From NCBI RefSeq assembly GCF_016907995.1, contig NZ_JAFBDA010000006.1:124001-188000 (forward strand): a stretch of DNA of 64,000 nt. The letters are read 5' to 3'. The translations under genes and the position numbers were made by a program. A model generated the notes under the pieces. The model did not search any database and was not told where the DNA came from. It saw nothing but the letters and a program-made list of their open reading frames with translations. This document shows positions 34,397 to 43,421 of the stretch, piece by piece. The stretch comes from Clostridium sardiniense (GTDB taxonomy: Bacteria > Bacillota > Clostridia > Clostridiales > Clostridiaceae). Every line of letters begins with the position of its first letter. Within the stretch, counting starts at the first letter, position 1.

Positions 34397-35083
34397 ATGA
34401 GAAAGCAATTAAATCTTAATCCAAAAGCAATAGAAAAAGGTAATAAAAAAGATATAGGAAAGCTATTGATAGGTATTTACTTATTAATAACTATTATACT
34501 ATTTATAAATGCAGGAGTTATATATTATGATAATAAAGCTTTAGAGAAGAGTAATGCAGCTATAAAGTTGGAGATAGGTAATTATAAAGAAGCAGGCAGT
34601 GATTACAACAACATATCTGATGATATAAAAAATAAAGAGAAATTTATAAATAAAATTAAGACAATAGATAGAGATATTTCTGCATGGGAATATATAAATA
34701 CATTAAAAAAATATTTCCCAAGAAATGTATCTTTAGAAAATATAAGTTTTACTACTAATGGAATTGATATGACTGGTATAGCAAATAAAGAAGAAGAAGT
34801 AACTGTATTTTTAGCAAATTTACAAATGAGCAAAATGTATAAGAATGCAAGACTTGTTTCTATGAATGATATTAGTATTACATTAAATAATTATATGGAA
34901 AGCTTGAAGATAAATGATAATGTAAAGAGTAAAGATATTAGTGATAATAAAAATACAGCTAATAATTCTAATGATAATAATAAAGATAAAAGCAACCAAT
35001 CAATGGATGAAAAACCAAAAGTGATTACTAAGGTTAAATTTACTATTTCAGTAGAAGGAGTAAAGAATGATGAGAAAAAGTAA
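34397..35083 (+). CDS. pilN: Type IV pilus assembly protein PilN
   Basis: 228 aa. The short N-terminal tail MRKQLNLNPKAIE carries the LNLNP motif that inserts into PilM. One membrane helix (about 24-44), a coiled-coil segment (about 50-90) and a small alpha/beta domain follow, with the Asn/Asp/Ser-rich stretch near 175-200 as linker. It overlaps the next gene by 17 nt, so the pair is translationally coupled. Confidence 0.9.
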   Translation: MRKQLNLNPKAIEKGNKKDIGKLLIGIYLLITIILFINAGVIYYDNKALEKSNAAIKLEIGNYKEAGSDYNNISDDIKNKEKFINKIKTIDRDISAWEYINTLKKYFPRNVSLENISFTTNGIDMTGIANKEEEVTVFLANLQMSKMYKNARLVSMNDISITLNNYMESLKINDNVKSKDISDNKNTANNSNDNNKDKSNQSMDEKPKVITKVKFTISVEGVKNDEKK

Positions 35084-35852
35084 AAAAGGTAAAGAAAGTA
35101 ATAAATTTATAAAACATTTAAAGGGATTGAAGAGAAAAGAAAAGTTACTTTTATTTACAAGCGTATTAATATTTACTTTTCTTATAATACAGGAATTAGT
35201 AATAAGGCCTTTAAATAATAAACAAAATAATTTAAAAGAAGAAGAAGTTGCTCTTAATGAAAATAAAGTAGACGCGCTCTATGGAATAAATAAGCAAGAT
35301 GAATTAAAAATAAAATTAAATGATATTACATACGATTATAATAAAATTTTATCTGAGTTACCAAGAACTGAGAAACAGGCAGAAATACTCAATGAATTAA
35401 CAACAATTTCAAATGAAACTAATATAAAATTAACAGATATTAGTTTTGGAAATGAAGATAGAATATTAAAAGTAGATGATAATGATAGAAATTTAAATAG
35501 CAATATAGAAAATAATAGTAATGAAATAGATGGTACAAGTTCTAATGAAACAAGTAACAAGACTGATAAATCTAAATTGAAAAAGGATGATGTATTAGTT
35601 CATAGTGCAATTTTTAAAGTAACTGGTAGCTTTGAGAACTTAGTTGATTTTATAAAGAGAATAGAAAAGACAAAAAGAAAAATAAATATAAATAATTTAA
35701 AAATAGAGAAGACGAGTTTGGATGAAAATGGAAATATAAAAAACATACTTCAAGCAACAATTAATATAGAGTATTACAATTTAAATTATAAGGAGAATGA
35801 GAAGTATGATTTTAATAAAGGAACATACGGTAAACAAAATTATTTCCAATAA
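35067..35852 (+). CDS. pilO: PilO-like type IV pilus alignment protein
   Basis: 261 aa. A basic N-terminus is followed by one membrane helix (about 24-42, LLLFTSVLIFTFLIIQ), a coiled coil (about 45-95) and a C-terminal ferredoxin-like domain (FKVTGSFENLVDFIKRIEKT). That arrangement is the PilO topology, and the location after pilN agrees. An Asn/Ser/Thr-rich stretch (about 130-170) interrupts the domain. AAGGAG at 35055-35060 is the ribosome binding site, with ATG 35067 or 35070. Confidence 0.85.
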   Translation: MMRKSKKGKESNKFIKHLKGLKRKEKLLLFTSVLIFTFLIIQELVIRPLNNKQNNLKEEEVALNENKVDALYGINKQDELKIKLNDITYDYNKILSELPRTEKQAEILNELTTISNETNIKLTDISFGNEDRILKVDDNDRNLNSNIENNSNEIDGTSSNETSNKTDKSKLKKDDVLVHSAIFKVTGSFENLVDFIKRIEKTKRKININNLKIEKTSLDENGNIKNILQATINIEYYNLNYKENEKYDFNKGTYGKQNYFQ

Positions 35853-36405
35853 GAAAGGAATAAGTTTAATAGAAATTGTTGCAGCACTTGCAATATTTAC
35901 AGTTCTTTTTATTAGTGTTAGTAGTCTTATAATGAGTGCTATGAAAAGTGAAAATTCAACTAATAATTCAATAAAATCAACAAGTATTATACAAGGTGTA
36001 AGGGATACATTATATAACAAAGATAATACATTTTTTAAAAACTATTTAAATGGTAAAGATGTTAGGTTTGAATTAAACAATGTATATTCTATACAAAGAA
36101 TGCTTATTGATGATATACAAAATGGAAGTGAAATGTTAAAAGGAGATAGCTATATATCAGATAGCGATAAAAATAACCCTATAAAATATATCGTATATAT
36201 AAATACTAAATCGCAAACAGAAGGATTATATAATGTAACTTTATCAATAATACCATTAAATAAATCACAATATTATTATTATGAGAATGGACAAAGAGTA
36301 CCAAGTGGGGATGATATAACTTTAAATACTAAAGGTATTCAAGTGATGAGTCAGCAGATGATTATAAGACCAATTAGTGATGATGGAAATAATATTGATA
36401 AATAA
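35806..36405 (+). CDS. Minor pilin, PilV-like
   Basis: 199 aa from ATG 35806; AAGGAGA at 35790-35796 fits this start, while ATG 35797 would abut it. The leader (MILIKEHTVNKIISNKKG) is long and is followed by ISLIEIVAALAIFTVLFISV, a class III signal with mature Glu5. The head is about 160 residues without Cys. It overlaps pilO by 47 nt. Its position as the first of three short-leader pilin-like genes at the operon end suggests a tip or minor pilin. Confidence 0.85.
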   Translation: MILIKEHTVNKIISNKKGISLIEIVAALAIFTVLFISVSSLIMSAMKSENSTNNSIKSTSIIQGVRDTLYNKDNTFFKNYLNGKDVRFELNNVYSIQRMLIDDIQNGSEMLKGDSYISDSDKNNPIKYIVYINTKSQTEGLYNVTLSIIPLNKSQYYYYENGQRVPSGDDITLNTKGIQVMSQQMIIRPISDDGNNIDK

Positions 36406-36426
36406 CCTTTAGAGAGGAGGTTATAT

Positions 36427-37761
36427 ATGAAGAAGAAAGGGTTTACTTTAGTTGAACTTATAGCCGTTATGGCAATAATGTCAGTAATTTTAGTTGCAAT
36501 AGGAGGCCTTTATATTACAGGAATAAAGCGAGCAGAAAGTACAAAAATTAACGGAGATATTGAAAATAAATATAGAAATTTTTATCAAGTCACTAAAGAT
36601 TCAATAAGTAAAAATAGAGGGGATATTCATCTTTTTTATAATAATGAATCAAAACAATGGTGGAATTTCTATGTAAAATCAGGTACCAATATCAATTTTA
36701 TTAATGAAGGAAAAAAAGATGGCTATTCTGTTCAAAAAGCTTATTTAGCAACGAAAAATAGTACAGGTGATAAAGAAAAAATATTGGTTTCATTTGGAAA
36801 TGGTAAGGTAAGATCTTTTTATATGATTGAAATTAATGGAAAAGATGTAGAGTATAATTATGATGTTAATAACAATAATCAAGGAAAGGTAGATATTACA
36901 GGAGACATATTATCATATCAGAAATTATGTGATGATGTAACAAAATTTAATATAAGTGAAAATAATAATGTTTATTATTTTTATATTCAATATACTAAAA
37001 AGGAAGTTATACGAGATTATGATTTTTCAGTAAACAAGACTGATGATAGGGTGGTCACTGTAGAAGATGATAATAATCAGAGGGGAGATCCTTATTCATC
37101 AAAACCATTGGATGATTTTTATAATAGCATAGGAGGAATGACTCTTTTAAATAGTAATAATATTGTTTTAAATTCTTCACTTCATTTTACGGACTCTTCC
37201 TATTACGTCAATGGAGAAGCTAAGGGAAGTGAGGAGGATGATAGAAATTTTGAAAGTATAGTTCAAAATAATAGTCAGTTTTGGGGAACTGTAGCCACAA
37301 ATAATATTAAAAATTTGAATAATGGAAATATGAATTCTATAGAATTAAGTCTGAAACTTAAAACAGATTATAATTATACTATTTATGATAATTATATAAA
37401 GAACTGTATTAAAAGAATGGGAAATTATAATATAATTTTAGTTAAAAATAATGGTCAATTTAATTTATTTAATAATTTTGAAGAAATAAATGGAGGACTA
37501 AGTCAATATGTTTTGGCTATAATAAGAGATGGAAATAATAGTCATATCTTATTAACTAATTTATCGATAAACTTAGATAATTGTACAGTAAATAATATGT
37601 TAATATATACAAACAAAAATATAAATTTAAGTTCAGTTAAGTGTAGAAATAGTAGTTTAGTTTCTGGAGGAAGTATTTATATTTATGGCCCATTAAGTAT
37701 AAATGGGGAATATAGTAAAACAGATACAACTAAATTTTATATTTCAAAGTTTTTTGAATAG
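36427..37761 (+). CDS. Minor pilin, PilW-like, with large C-terminal domain
   Basis: 444 aa. The leader MKKKG precedes FTLVELIAVMAIMSVILVAI. The rest is a large Asn-rich extracytoplasmic domain. Its C-terminal ~150 residues (from about 285) consist of short repeating beta strands such as NLSINLDNCTVNNMLIYTN and NINLSSVKC, ending with GGSIYIYGPLSI. This part resembles the C-terminus of the next gene. GGAGG at 36415-36419 is the ribosome binding site. It is probably a pilus-tip or adhesion-type minor pilin. Confidence 0.82.
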   Translation: MKKKGFTLVELIAVMAIMSVILVAIGGLYITGIKRAESTKINGDIENKYRNFYQVTKDSISKNRGDIHLFYNNESKQWWNFYVKSGTNINFINEGKKDGYSVQKAYLATKNSTGDKEKILVSFGNGKVRSFYMIEINGKDVEYNYDVNNNNQGKVDITGDILSYQKLCDDVTKFNISENNNVYYFYIQYTKKEVIRDYDFSVNKTDDRVVTVEDDNNQRGDPYSSKPLDDFYNSIGGMTLLNSNNIVLNSSLHFTDSSYYVNGEAKGSEEDDRNFESIVQNNSQFWGTVATNNIKNLNNGNMNSIELSLKLKTDYNYTIYDNYIKNCIKRMGNYNIILVKNNGQFNLFNNFEEINGGLSQYVLAIIRDGNNSHILLTNLSINLDNCTVNNMLIYTNKNINLSSVKCRNSSLVSGGSIYIYGPLSINGEYSKTDTTKFYISKFFE

Positions 37762-37808
37762 ACATCATATTAATAAAATAAAGCTTAGAATAGGAAAGAG
37801 TGAAAACT

Positions 37809-38972
37809 ATGAAAAAAAGAGGATCAGCCCTAGTAGTAGTTTTATTAACCTTAACAGCGTTACTTATAACAGGATTAGCAGTTTATTCGTATATAGTAAA
37901 TACAAGTAAAACAAACAATGGAGAAATGAAGAAAGAAGCTATTGAAACAGCAGCAATGTCAGCACTTAATATCGGAGAATATTATTTAATAAATGATAAA
38001 AATTATAAAAATATTAGCTCAGGAAGTAGTAAAGATATTCCAAATGAATATATACAAAAGAAAATTAGTGATAGTAATTTTAATGAAAGAAATAATATTG
38101 ATGAAGAAAATAAACTGAATTTTTATAATTATAATATTACATTAAAAAATAATGGAGATAAAAGTTATACTATAAGTGCAACAGCGCATAAAGATAATAA
38201 TAACTGTATAAAGCAAAGTAAAGTAATAATAAAATTGGAAAATAATTTAACAAAAGAGGAAAGGATACAGCTATTTTTAAATAATAGTTCAGGACTTACT
38301 TTATTAAATACAAATAATTTCAATGTTAGTGATAATTCGTTTGTTATATTAGAAGATTCAACTTTTAATATAAAAGGAGTCCTTAAAAGTAATACTGTTA
38401 ATGCAGACAAGCAATTAGATGAATTTTTACCGGATGATAAAATTAATGATTCTTATGTTTATAATACTAAAAATATCAATAATGGTATGAAGAGAGTAGA
38501 TGGATTAAATTTAAAATTTGGACAAAGAGATGCAAATATGTATGACTTAGGACAAGAAATTAAGTGGTTAGAAGCAGAAAGCTGGGTATCAAAAAATAAT
38601 GTTATTTTAATAAATAATAATGGGTATGAATTTGCAAGATTAAGTGAATTAAATGATGATACATTGAAAAATTACTCGGCAGCAGTAATAGCAATTGATT
38701 CAAGTTATGATAATTATGTAATTTTATGCAATGGTAAATTAACATTACAGGGAAATCTATATATTTCTCTATTAGAGGGTTCAGGAGAAAATCAATTTTT
38801 TATATATTCTACTGATTCAATACAGTTAAATAATGCAGAAATAAATAATAGAATAAGTTTAATTGCTGGAAATAGAATTACTATAGATAATTACTCAAAC
38901 ATTAAGGCTTATGAACAATTTACATATTCACAAAGTTCTATAAAAAATATACTAGAAAAGTTTACAAAATAG
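37809..38972 (+). CDS. Minor pilin-like protein, PilX-like, with large C-terminal domain
   Basis: 387 aa from ATG 37809, which has AGGAAAGAG upstream; GTG 37800 is an alternative. The leader MKKRG is followed by SALVVVLLTLTALLITGLAV, the PilX_N-type helix that lacks Glu5. The C-terminal beta-rich domain (about 165-370) has TLLNTNNFNVSDNS, YVILCNGKLTLQGNLYISL and RISLIAGNRITIDN, corresponding to segments of the preceding gene. A U-tailed terminator ends the operon immediately after. Confidence 0.82.
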   Translation: MKKRGSALVVVLLTLTALLITGLAVYSYIVNTSKTNNGEMKKEAIETAAMSALNIGEYYLINDKNYKNISSGSSKDIPNEYIQKKISDSNFNERNNIDEENKLNFYNYNITLKNNGDKSYTISATAHKDNNNCIKQSKVIIKLENNLTKEERIQLFLNNSSGLTLLNTNNFNVSDNSFVILEDSTFNIKGVLKSNTVNADKQLDEFLPDDKINDSYVYNTKNINNGMKRVDGLNLKFGQRDANMYDLGQEIKWLEAESWVSKNNVILINNNGYEFARLSELNDDTLKNYSAAVIAIDSSYDNYVILCNGKLTLQGNLYISLLEGSGENQFFIYSTDSIQLNNAEINNRISLIAGNRITIDNYSNIKAYEQFTYSQSSIKNILEKFTK

Positions 38973-39000
38973 ACTTAACTAATCAGTTAAGTCTATTTTT
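38971..39000 (+). terminator. Terminator of the type IV pilus operon
   Basis: AGACTTAACT pairs with AGTTAAGTCT over AATC, followed by ATTTTT. It overlaps the stop codon. Confidence 0.9.
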
Positions 39001-39360
39001 ATAATATTTTTTATTTTAGATTAAGTAAACGTTTATTGTAAGCCTAGTTAATAGTTTGTTCAAATATAATTTTTATTGAAGATATATATGTATGATAGTA
39101 TTAATTTATTGGAAGTAATGGCAATATTTTATCAGTAGAGTAGTTATTTTATAAAATAAAAATATAGCTGGAAATAAGAAGATATAAGGTGTGAAAGGTT
39201 TTTTTGATTAAAATAGATTTTATAGTGTTTATTTAAAATAAATTTTTAATTTTGAACTGGAAAATATCCAATATGTATCAATATAAGACAAAAAACAACA
39301 AAAATACACTTAAATTATTGTTAAAGTGTGAATATTGTGATATTATTTTAAATAACAAAA
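39001..39360. other. Intergenic stretch before degV
   Basis: About 360 nt of AT-rich DNA without a gene. A small hairpin (ACACTTAA with TTAAAGTGT, around 39304-39330) lies about 45 nt before the degV start and may be a regulatory or chance feature. No riboswitch was recognised. Confidence 0.5.
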
Positions 39361-39375
39361 GAGGAGGAATGATTT

Positions 39376-40221
39376 TTGAAGAAAATTGCGTTAATAGCTG
39401 ATAGTAGCTGTGATTTAAGTTTAGCTACATTAAAAGAATATAATATTGAATTATTACCAATGAGAATAATATACAAGGATAAAGAATTTCTAGATAAAAT
39501 TACAATCACTCCCAAGGAAATGTATGCAAATTTAGAGGAAGAAGTGCCAACTACATCACTTCCAGATTTAAAGTATACTGAAGATTTAATAGAGAGACTT
39601 AAAAATGAGGGTTATACTGATGCTATAGTAATAACTGTTTCAAGTAAGTTATCAGGAACATATAATAGTATAAGATTAATATGTGAAGCTCATCACGAAT
39701 TGAACTTTCACTTTTTTGATACAAGAACATTAGGGTATCCTCAAGGAGTAATTGCTATAGAGACTGCAAAACTCATAAAAGAGGACAAACCTTTAGAAGA
39801 AATATTAAAGTCGCTTGAAGATATAAGAAAGCGTACTCACGGATATATAACTTTTGCAACTTTAGAGTATTTAAAAAAAGGTGGCAGAATAGGAAAAGTA
39901 GCTGGAACTATTGGTGAAATGTTACATTTAAAACCAATAGTATCATCAAATGATGAGGGCGAGCTATATAATTACATGAAAGCTAGAGGTAGAAAAAAAG
40001 CTATTTCAAAGATGAAAGAAATATTAGATGAATATCTAGCTAAAGGTAAATGTAGAGTGTGGATATTATCAGGTGATGCTGATGATGAAGCAAAGACCTT
40101 TTATGATTCAGTAAAAGATATGCCAAATATAACGGAAATATCATTAGAAGAAATTGGTGCTGCGATGGGAATTCATACGGGCCCAGGAGCACTTGGTATG
40201 GCTATATTTGAAGAAAGATAG
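39376..40221 (+). CDS. DegV-family fatty-acid-binding protein
   Basis: 281 aa, the normal DegV length. It starts at TTG 39376 with GAGGAGGA at 39361-39368. Family motifs are ADSSCDLS at the N-terminus, VPTTSLPD, the central TVSSKLSGTYNS and the C-terminal HTGPGALGM. DegV/FakB proteins hold one fatty acid in a buried tunnel and can present it to a fatty acid kinase for phospholipid synthesis. No kinase gene is nearby. A terminator follows directly. Confidence 0.92.
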   Translation: MKKIALIADSSCDLSLATLKEYNIELLPMRIIYKDKEFLDKITITPKEMYANLEEEVPTTSLPDLKYTEDLIERLKNEGYTDAIVITVSSKLSGTYNSIRLICEAHHELNFHFFDTRTLGYPQGVIAIETAKLIKEDKPLEEILKSLEDIRKRTHGYITFATLEYLKKGGRIGKVAGTIGEMLHLKPIVSSNDEGELYNYMKARGRKKAISKMKEILDEYLAKGKCRVWILSGDADDEAKTFYDSVKDMPNITEISLEEIGAAMGIHTGPGALGMAIFEER

Positions 40222-40222
40222 A

Positions 40223-40259
40223 AAAAGGAGTATATAATATACTCCTTTTAATTTTTTTA
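40223..40259 (+). terminator. Rho-independent terminator after degV
   Basis: AAAAGGAGTAT pairs with ATACTCCTTTT over a short loop, then a T-rich tail. Confidence 0.88.
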
Positions 40260-40408
40260 TACTTTCTTTAGATTTCTTAAATTTTCCTTTATTTTTGCTT
40301 CATTATTTGAATTTGAGTACTAAAAAGTGTATTATAAAGAGAGTTCAAATTAAAGAAAATTTAACATAATTAACAATAAAACAAAAAAGGAGATTAGGAG
40401 ATAGAGGT

Positions 40409-41212
40409 ATGGCGTATTTAATTTTATATTTCACAGTTTATAGTGTCTTAGGGTGGATATGTGAATGTATATATTGCGCAGCTATAGATAAGGTATGGGT
40501 AAATAGGGGATTTTTAAATGGTCCTGTGTGCCCAGTGTATGGATTTGGTGCAATGTTAGTAATATGGTTATTAGATAGATTTAAAGGAAATATGTTATTG
40601 CTTTTTGTAATGGCAGTAATTATAACTACAGCAATAGAATATATTACTGCTGTTATATTAGAAAATGCATTTGACCTGAAATGGTGGGATTATTCAAACT
40701 ATAAATTAAATTATAAGGGTCGTATTTGTGTATTAAATTCAGTTATATTCGGATTTTTATCATTATTTTTAATTAAAATTCTTAATCCATTTGTTATAGA
40801 GAAAGTTTCATTAATACCAGATAAATATGTATTTATATCTGCTGCAATTATAATTATTATATTTATTGTAGATATAATTGCTACAGTTACTTCATTAGTT
40901 GATATGAATGAGATGCTTAGAAAAATTACACAAATTAATGTGGAATTAAAAAGTTTAGGGATTTCAATGGATAAATTTAATGATATTGAATTTAATAAAG
41001 TTTTCAATAAGCTTAAGATGACAGAAGATATTAAGAATTTCAAATTTAAATTTGAAGATACTTATAATAATTTTAAGAAAATGCAACTTAAATCAAGTAT
41101 ACAAAATAGATTAATGAGAGCATTCCCAGATATGAGATCCAACATATATGGGGAACAGTTTAAAAAATTAAAAGATAGTATAGCTGACTATTGGAATAGA
41201 AAACAAAATTAA
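40409..41212 (+). CDS. CmpB-like (ABC-transporter type IV) membrane protein
   Basis: 267 aa. The N-terminal ~150 residues hold about five membrane segments with motifs of the putative ABC-transporter type IV family: LGWICECIYC, RGFLNGPVCPVYGFG and WWDYSNYKLNYKGRICV. The C-terminal ~90 residues are a charged helical tail. Members are widespread in clostridia without a defined role; the family name reflects an old guess. The start ATG 40409 has GGAG upstream. A paralogue follows 65 nt later. Confidence 0.82.
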   Translation: MAYLILYFTVYSVLGWICECIYCAAIDKVWVNRGFLNGPVCPVYGFGAMLVIWLLDRFKGNMLLLFVMAVIITTAIEYITAVILENAFDLKWWDYSNYKLNYKGRICVLNSVIFGFLSLFLIKILNPFVIEKVSLIPDKYVFISAAIIIIIFIVDIIATVTSLVDMNEMLRKITQINVELKSLGISMDKFNDIEFNKVFNKLKMTEDIKNFKFKFEDTYNNFKKMQLKSSIQNRLMRAFPDMRSNIYGEQFKKLKDSIADYWNRKQN

Positions 41213-41277
41213 CAGAATCATTAAACATAAATCATCTTCATAGGTATATAATTATATATAATGGAGGTGTTTTTATT

Positions 41278-42063
41278 TTGAGAGAAATTGTAATATATTT
41301 TACAATCTATAGTTTTTTAGGGTGGGTTGCTGAAACAATTTATTGTTTTATAATAGATAAGAAATTTACATATAGAGGCTTTTTATATGGTCCAGTTTGT
41401 CCTATATATGGATTTGGAGGAGTTATAGTAATTAAATTTCTTCATGGAATAGGTAATAATCCAATTAAAGTATTTTTGGGAGGAATGATATTAGCATCTG
41501 TATTAGAATATATAACCTCTTATGTTCTTGAAAAATTATTTCATATGAAGTGGTGGGATTATTCTACTTATAAATTTAATATAAATGGTAGGGTTTGCCT
41601 AAAAAATTCTATATTCTTTGGCTTATTAGCTCTTTTTATAGTAGAAATCCTAGAACCTATGCTTAGAGATTCTGTAAGCAGTATACCATCAAGTATAATA
41701 TATCCAGTGTCAACTATTATAATTATAATATTTATTATAGATTTAACATTTACGGTAGCACACTTAATTCACTTAAAGGAGCATTTGGATAGACTTAAAA
41801 ATATTAAGGGTGACTTAAAGGAGCTAAATATAGAATTTAAGCAATTTACAGAAGCTGAATTTGAAAAGATTAAGATGGAAATTGCTACTAGAAAAAATAA
41901 TGGACAAAATATAGATATGTTAAATAAGGTTATGATAAAATTAGATTCACTTAAAAATGAAGCAAAACAAAATAAAAGAGTTTTAAAAGCTTTCCCACAT
42001 GCAAAGTACAATAAAGAACATACTCACTTTAAAGAACTTAAAAATCTTATAGATAATAAGTAA
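41278..42063 (+). CDS. CmpB-like (ABC-transporter type IV) membrane protein, paralogue
   Basis: 261 aa, starting at TTG 41278 with GGAGG at 41263-41267. It repeats the same motifs as its neighbour: LGWVAETIYCF, RGFLYGPVCPIYGFGG and WWDYSTYKFNINGRVCL. The membrane part is clearly related, while the helical C-terminal tails are less alike. Tandem duplication is the simplest explanation. No ATPase subunit gene is nearby, which argues against a classical ABC importer. Confidence 0.82.
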   Translation: MREIVIYFTIYSFLGWVAETIYCFIIDKKFTYRGFLYGPVCPIYGFGGVIVIKFLHGIGNNPIKVFLGGMILASVLEYITSYVLEKLFHMKWWDYSTYKFNINGRVCLKNSIFFGLLALFIVEILEPMLRDSVSSIPSSIIYPVSTIIIIIFIIDLTFTVAHLIHLKEHLDRLKNIKGDLKELNIEFKQFTEAEFEKIKMEIATRKNNGQNIDMLNKVMIKLDSLKNEAKQNKRVLKAFPHAKYNKEHTHFKELKNLIDNK

Positions 42064-42140
42064 CTTTAATTTCTATTGTTAATAATATTTAAAATATGTA
42101 TAATAGGAATGATAATTATAAAAATGGAGTGAACATAAAG

Positions 42141-42794
42141 ATGAGAATGAGAAGAAAGCCTTGGGCAAGACCAGAGTTAGAAGCATGTGACTTTTTCATA
42201 GTAGATCCAAAAGAATTAAAAGGAAAATGGAATAATTCTTATAAAAAAGAACAACCTATTTATTTAGAACTTGGATGCGGAAAAGGTACATTTATGGCAG
42301 TGCATGCATCACACAATAAGAATATTAATTATATAGCTATAGATATAAAAGATGAAGTTTTAGTATTAGCAAAAAGAAACATAGAAAAAGCCTTTGAAGA
42401 GCTAGGAGAAAGTTTAGATAATGTTAAACTTATGGCACAGGAAATTTTATTAATTGATGAAATACTTGGAGAAGAGGATAGTATAGAAAGAATATATATT
42501 AATTTTTGCAATCCATGGCCAAAGGAGAGACATAAGAAGAGAAGGCTTACTCATACTAGACAATTAGAAAATTATAAAAAATTCCTTACAAGTAACGGTG
42601 AGATATGGTTTAAAACAGATGATGATGAGTTATTTGAAGAATCGTTAGAGTATTTTAAAGAGAGTGGATTAAATATAAAATATATAACATATGATCTTCA
42701 TAATAGTGGTTTTGAAGGAAATGTTAAAACAGAGCATGAAGAAATGTTTACTGCACAAGGAATAAAAACTAAGTTTTTAATAGCTACAAGATAA
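42141..42794 (+). CDS. trmB: tRNA (guanine-N7-)-methyltransferase TrmB
   Basis: 217 aa from ATG 42141, which has GGAG at 42126-42129; an in-frame ATG at 42096 lies upstream without a site. The N-terminus [13 protein letters not shown] is typical of TrmB. The SAM-binding motif is [12 protein letters not shown], and [20 protein letters not shown] contains the conserved catalytic region (usually FPDPWPK; here NPWPK). It makes m7G46 in the tRNA variable loop. A strong terminator follows directly. Confidence 0.94.
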   Translation: MRMRRKPWARPELEACDFFIVDPKELKGKWNNSYKKEQPIYLELGCGKGTFMAVHASHNKNINYIAIDIKDEVLVLAKRNIEKAFEELGESLDNVKLMAQEILLIDEILGEEDSIERIYINFCNPWPKERHKKRRLTHTRQLENYKKFLTSNGEIWFKTDDDELFEESLEYFKESGLNIKYITYDLHNSGFEGNVKTEHEEMFTAQGIKTKFLIATR

Positions 42795-42795
42795 G

Positions 42796-42827
42796 AAAAA
42801 ACTACCTTAATTAAGGTAGTTTTTTTA
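42796..42827 (+). terminator. Rho-independent terminator after trmB
   Basis: AAAAAACTACCTTAA pairs with TTAAGGTAGTTTTTT. Between here and the promoter at 43089 the sequence is AT-rich with no gene seen. Confidence 0.9.
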
Positions 42828-43088
42828 TATAATTACTAAATATTATAGCGATGAGCTTAAAAATAAAAGAGGGTTTTAGGAAAATAGAGGGACAAATAAC
42901 ATTTATTGTAGGCACATATGAATAATGAATGAACAAAGCTGAATTAAATAGTATCCATATAAAATATAATCTATAAATATATTTTAAAGTAAGTAAAATA
43001 GAGAGGATCATTCATTTATAATTAAAAAAAATAATAGTATGACATAAATTTATAATGTAAACAAAGTGAAAATAGGACAATAATAGTA

Positions 43089-43117
43089 TTGAGTTTTAAA
43101 AAAAATTAGAACATAAT
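43089..43117 (+). promoter_or_regulatory. Promoter of the lysine riboswitch-lysP transcript
   Basis: TTGAGT (43089-43094) and CATAAT (43112-43117) with a 17-nt spacer. Transcription would begin about 20 nt before the aptamer. Confidence 0.55.
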
Positions 43118-43143
43118 TAAAAAAGAAAATAAAATGAATAATA

Positions 43144-43312
43144 ATTGAGGTAGAGGTGCAAATTTAAATAGTACTATTAATGAGGTAAGCACAATGAATT
43201 AATAGGAAAGGTAAATTTGCCGAAGTATTCAACTGATGCTTTAAGGTTGTATTGCTGGTCTAATACATAATATGTACTAGATTGTCACAAATATTTTGTG
43301 GAGAGCTATCAT
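43144..43312 (+). ncRNA. Lysine riboswitch (L box) aptamer
   Basis: Conserved L-box core segments occur in the right order and spacing: TAGAGGTGC near 43151, AGTA, GGAAAGG...GCCGAAG (43204-43225), GCTGG, GTCACAAA...TTTGTGGAGAGCTATC ending near 43310. P1 closes with GGTAG against CTATC. Lysine binding would stabilise P1 and allow the terminator at 43363-43396 to form. The gene controlled is a LysP-type lysine permease, which fits. Confidence 0.92.
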
Positions 43313-43362
43313 TCAAAGGTCCTAATTAGTTTATATACGTATATTAATACGATTGACTTATT

Positions 43363-43396
43363 ACCCTGAGTGATATTTTCCTCAGGGTTTTATTTT
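43363..43396 (+). terminator. Lysine-controlled terminator (riboswitch expression platform)
   Basis: ACCCTGAG pairs with CTCAGGGT over a 9-10 nt loop, and TTTTATTTT follows. It lies 26 nt before the lysP start. Confidence 0.9.
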
Positions 43397-43421
43397 CGCT
43401 ATAAACTAAGGAGGAATTTAA

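Noticed and set aside
42811-43011. 66-codon minus-strand ORF before the lysine riboswitch
   Set aside because: No ribosome binding site and composition typical of chance open frames in AT-rich DNA.
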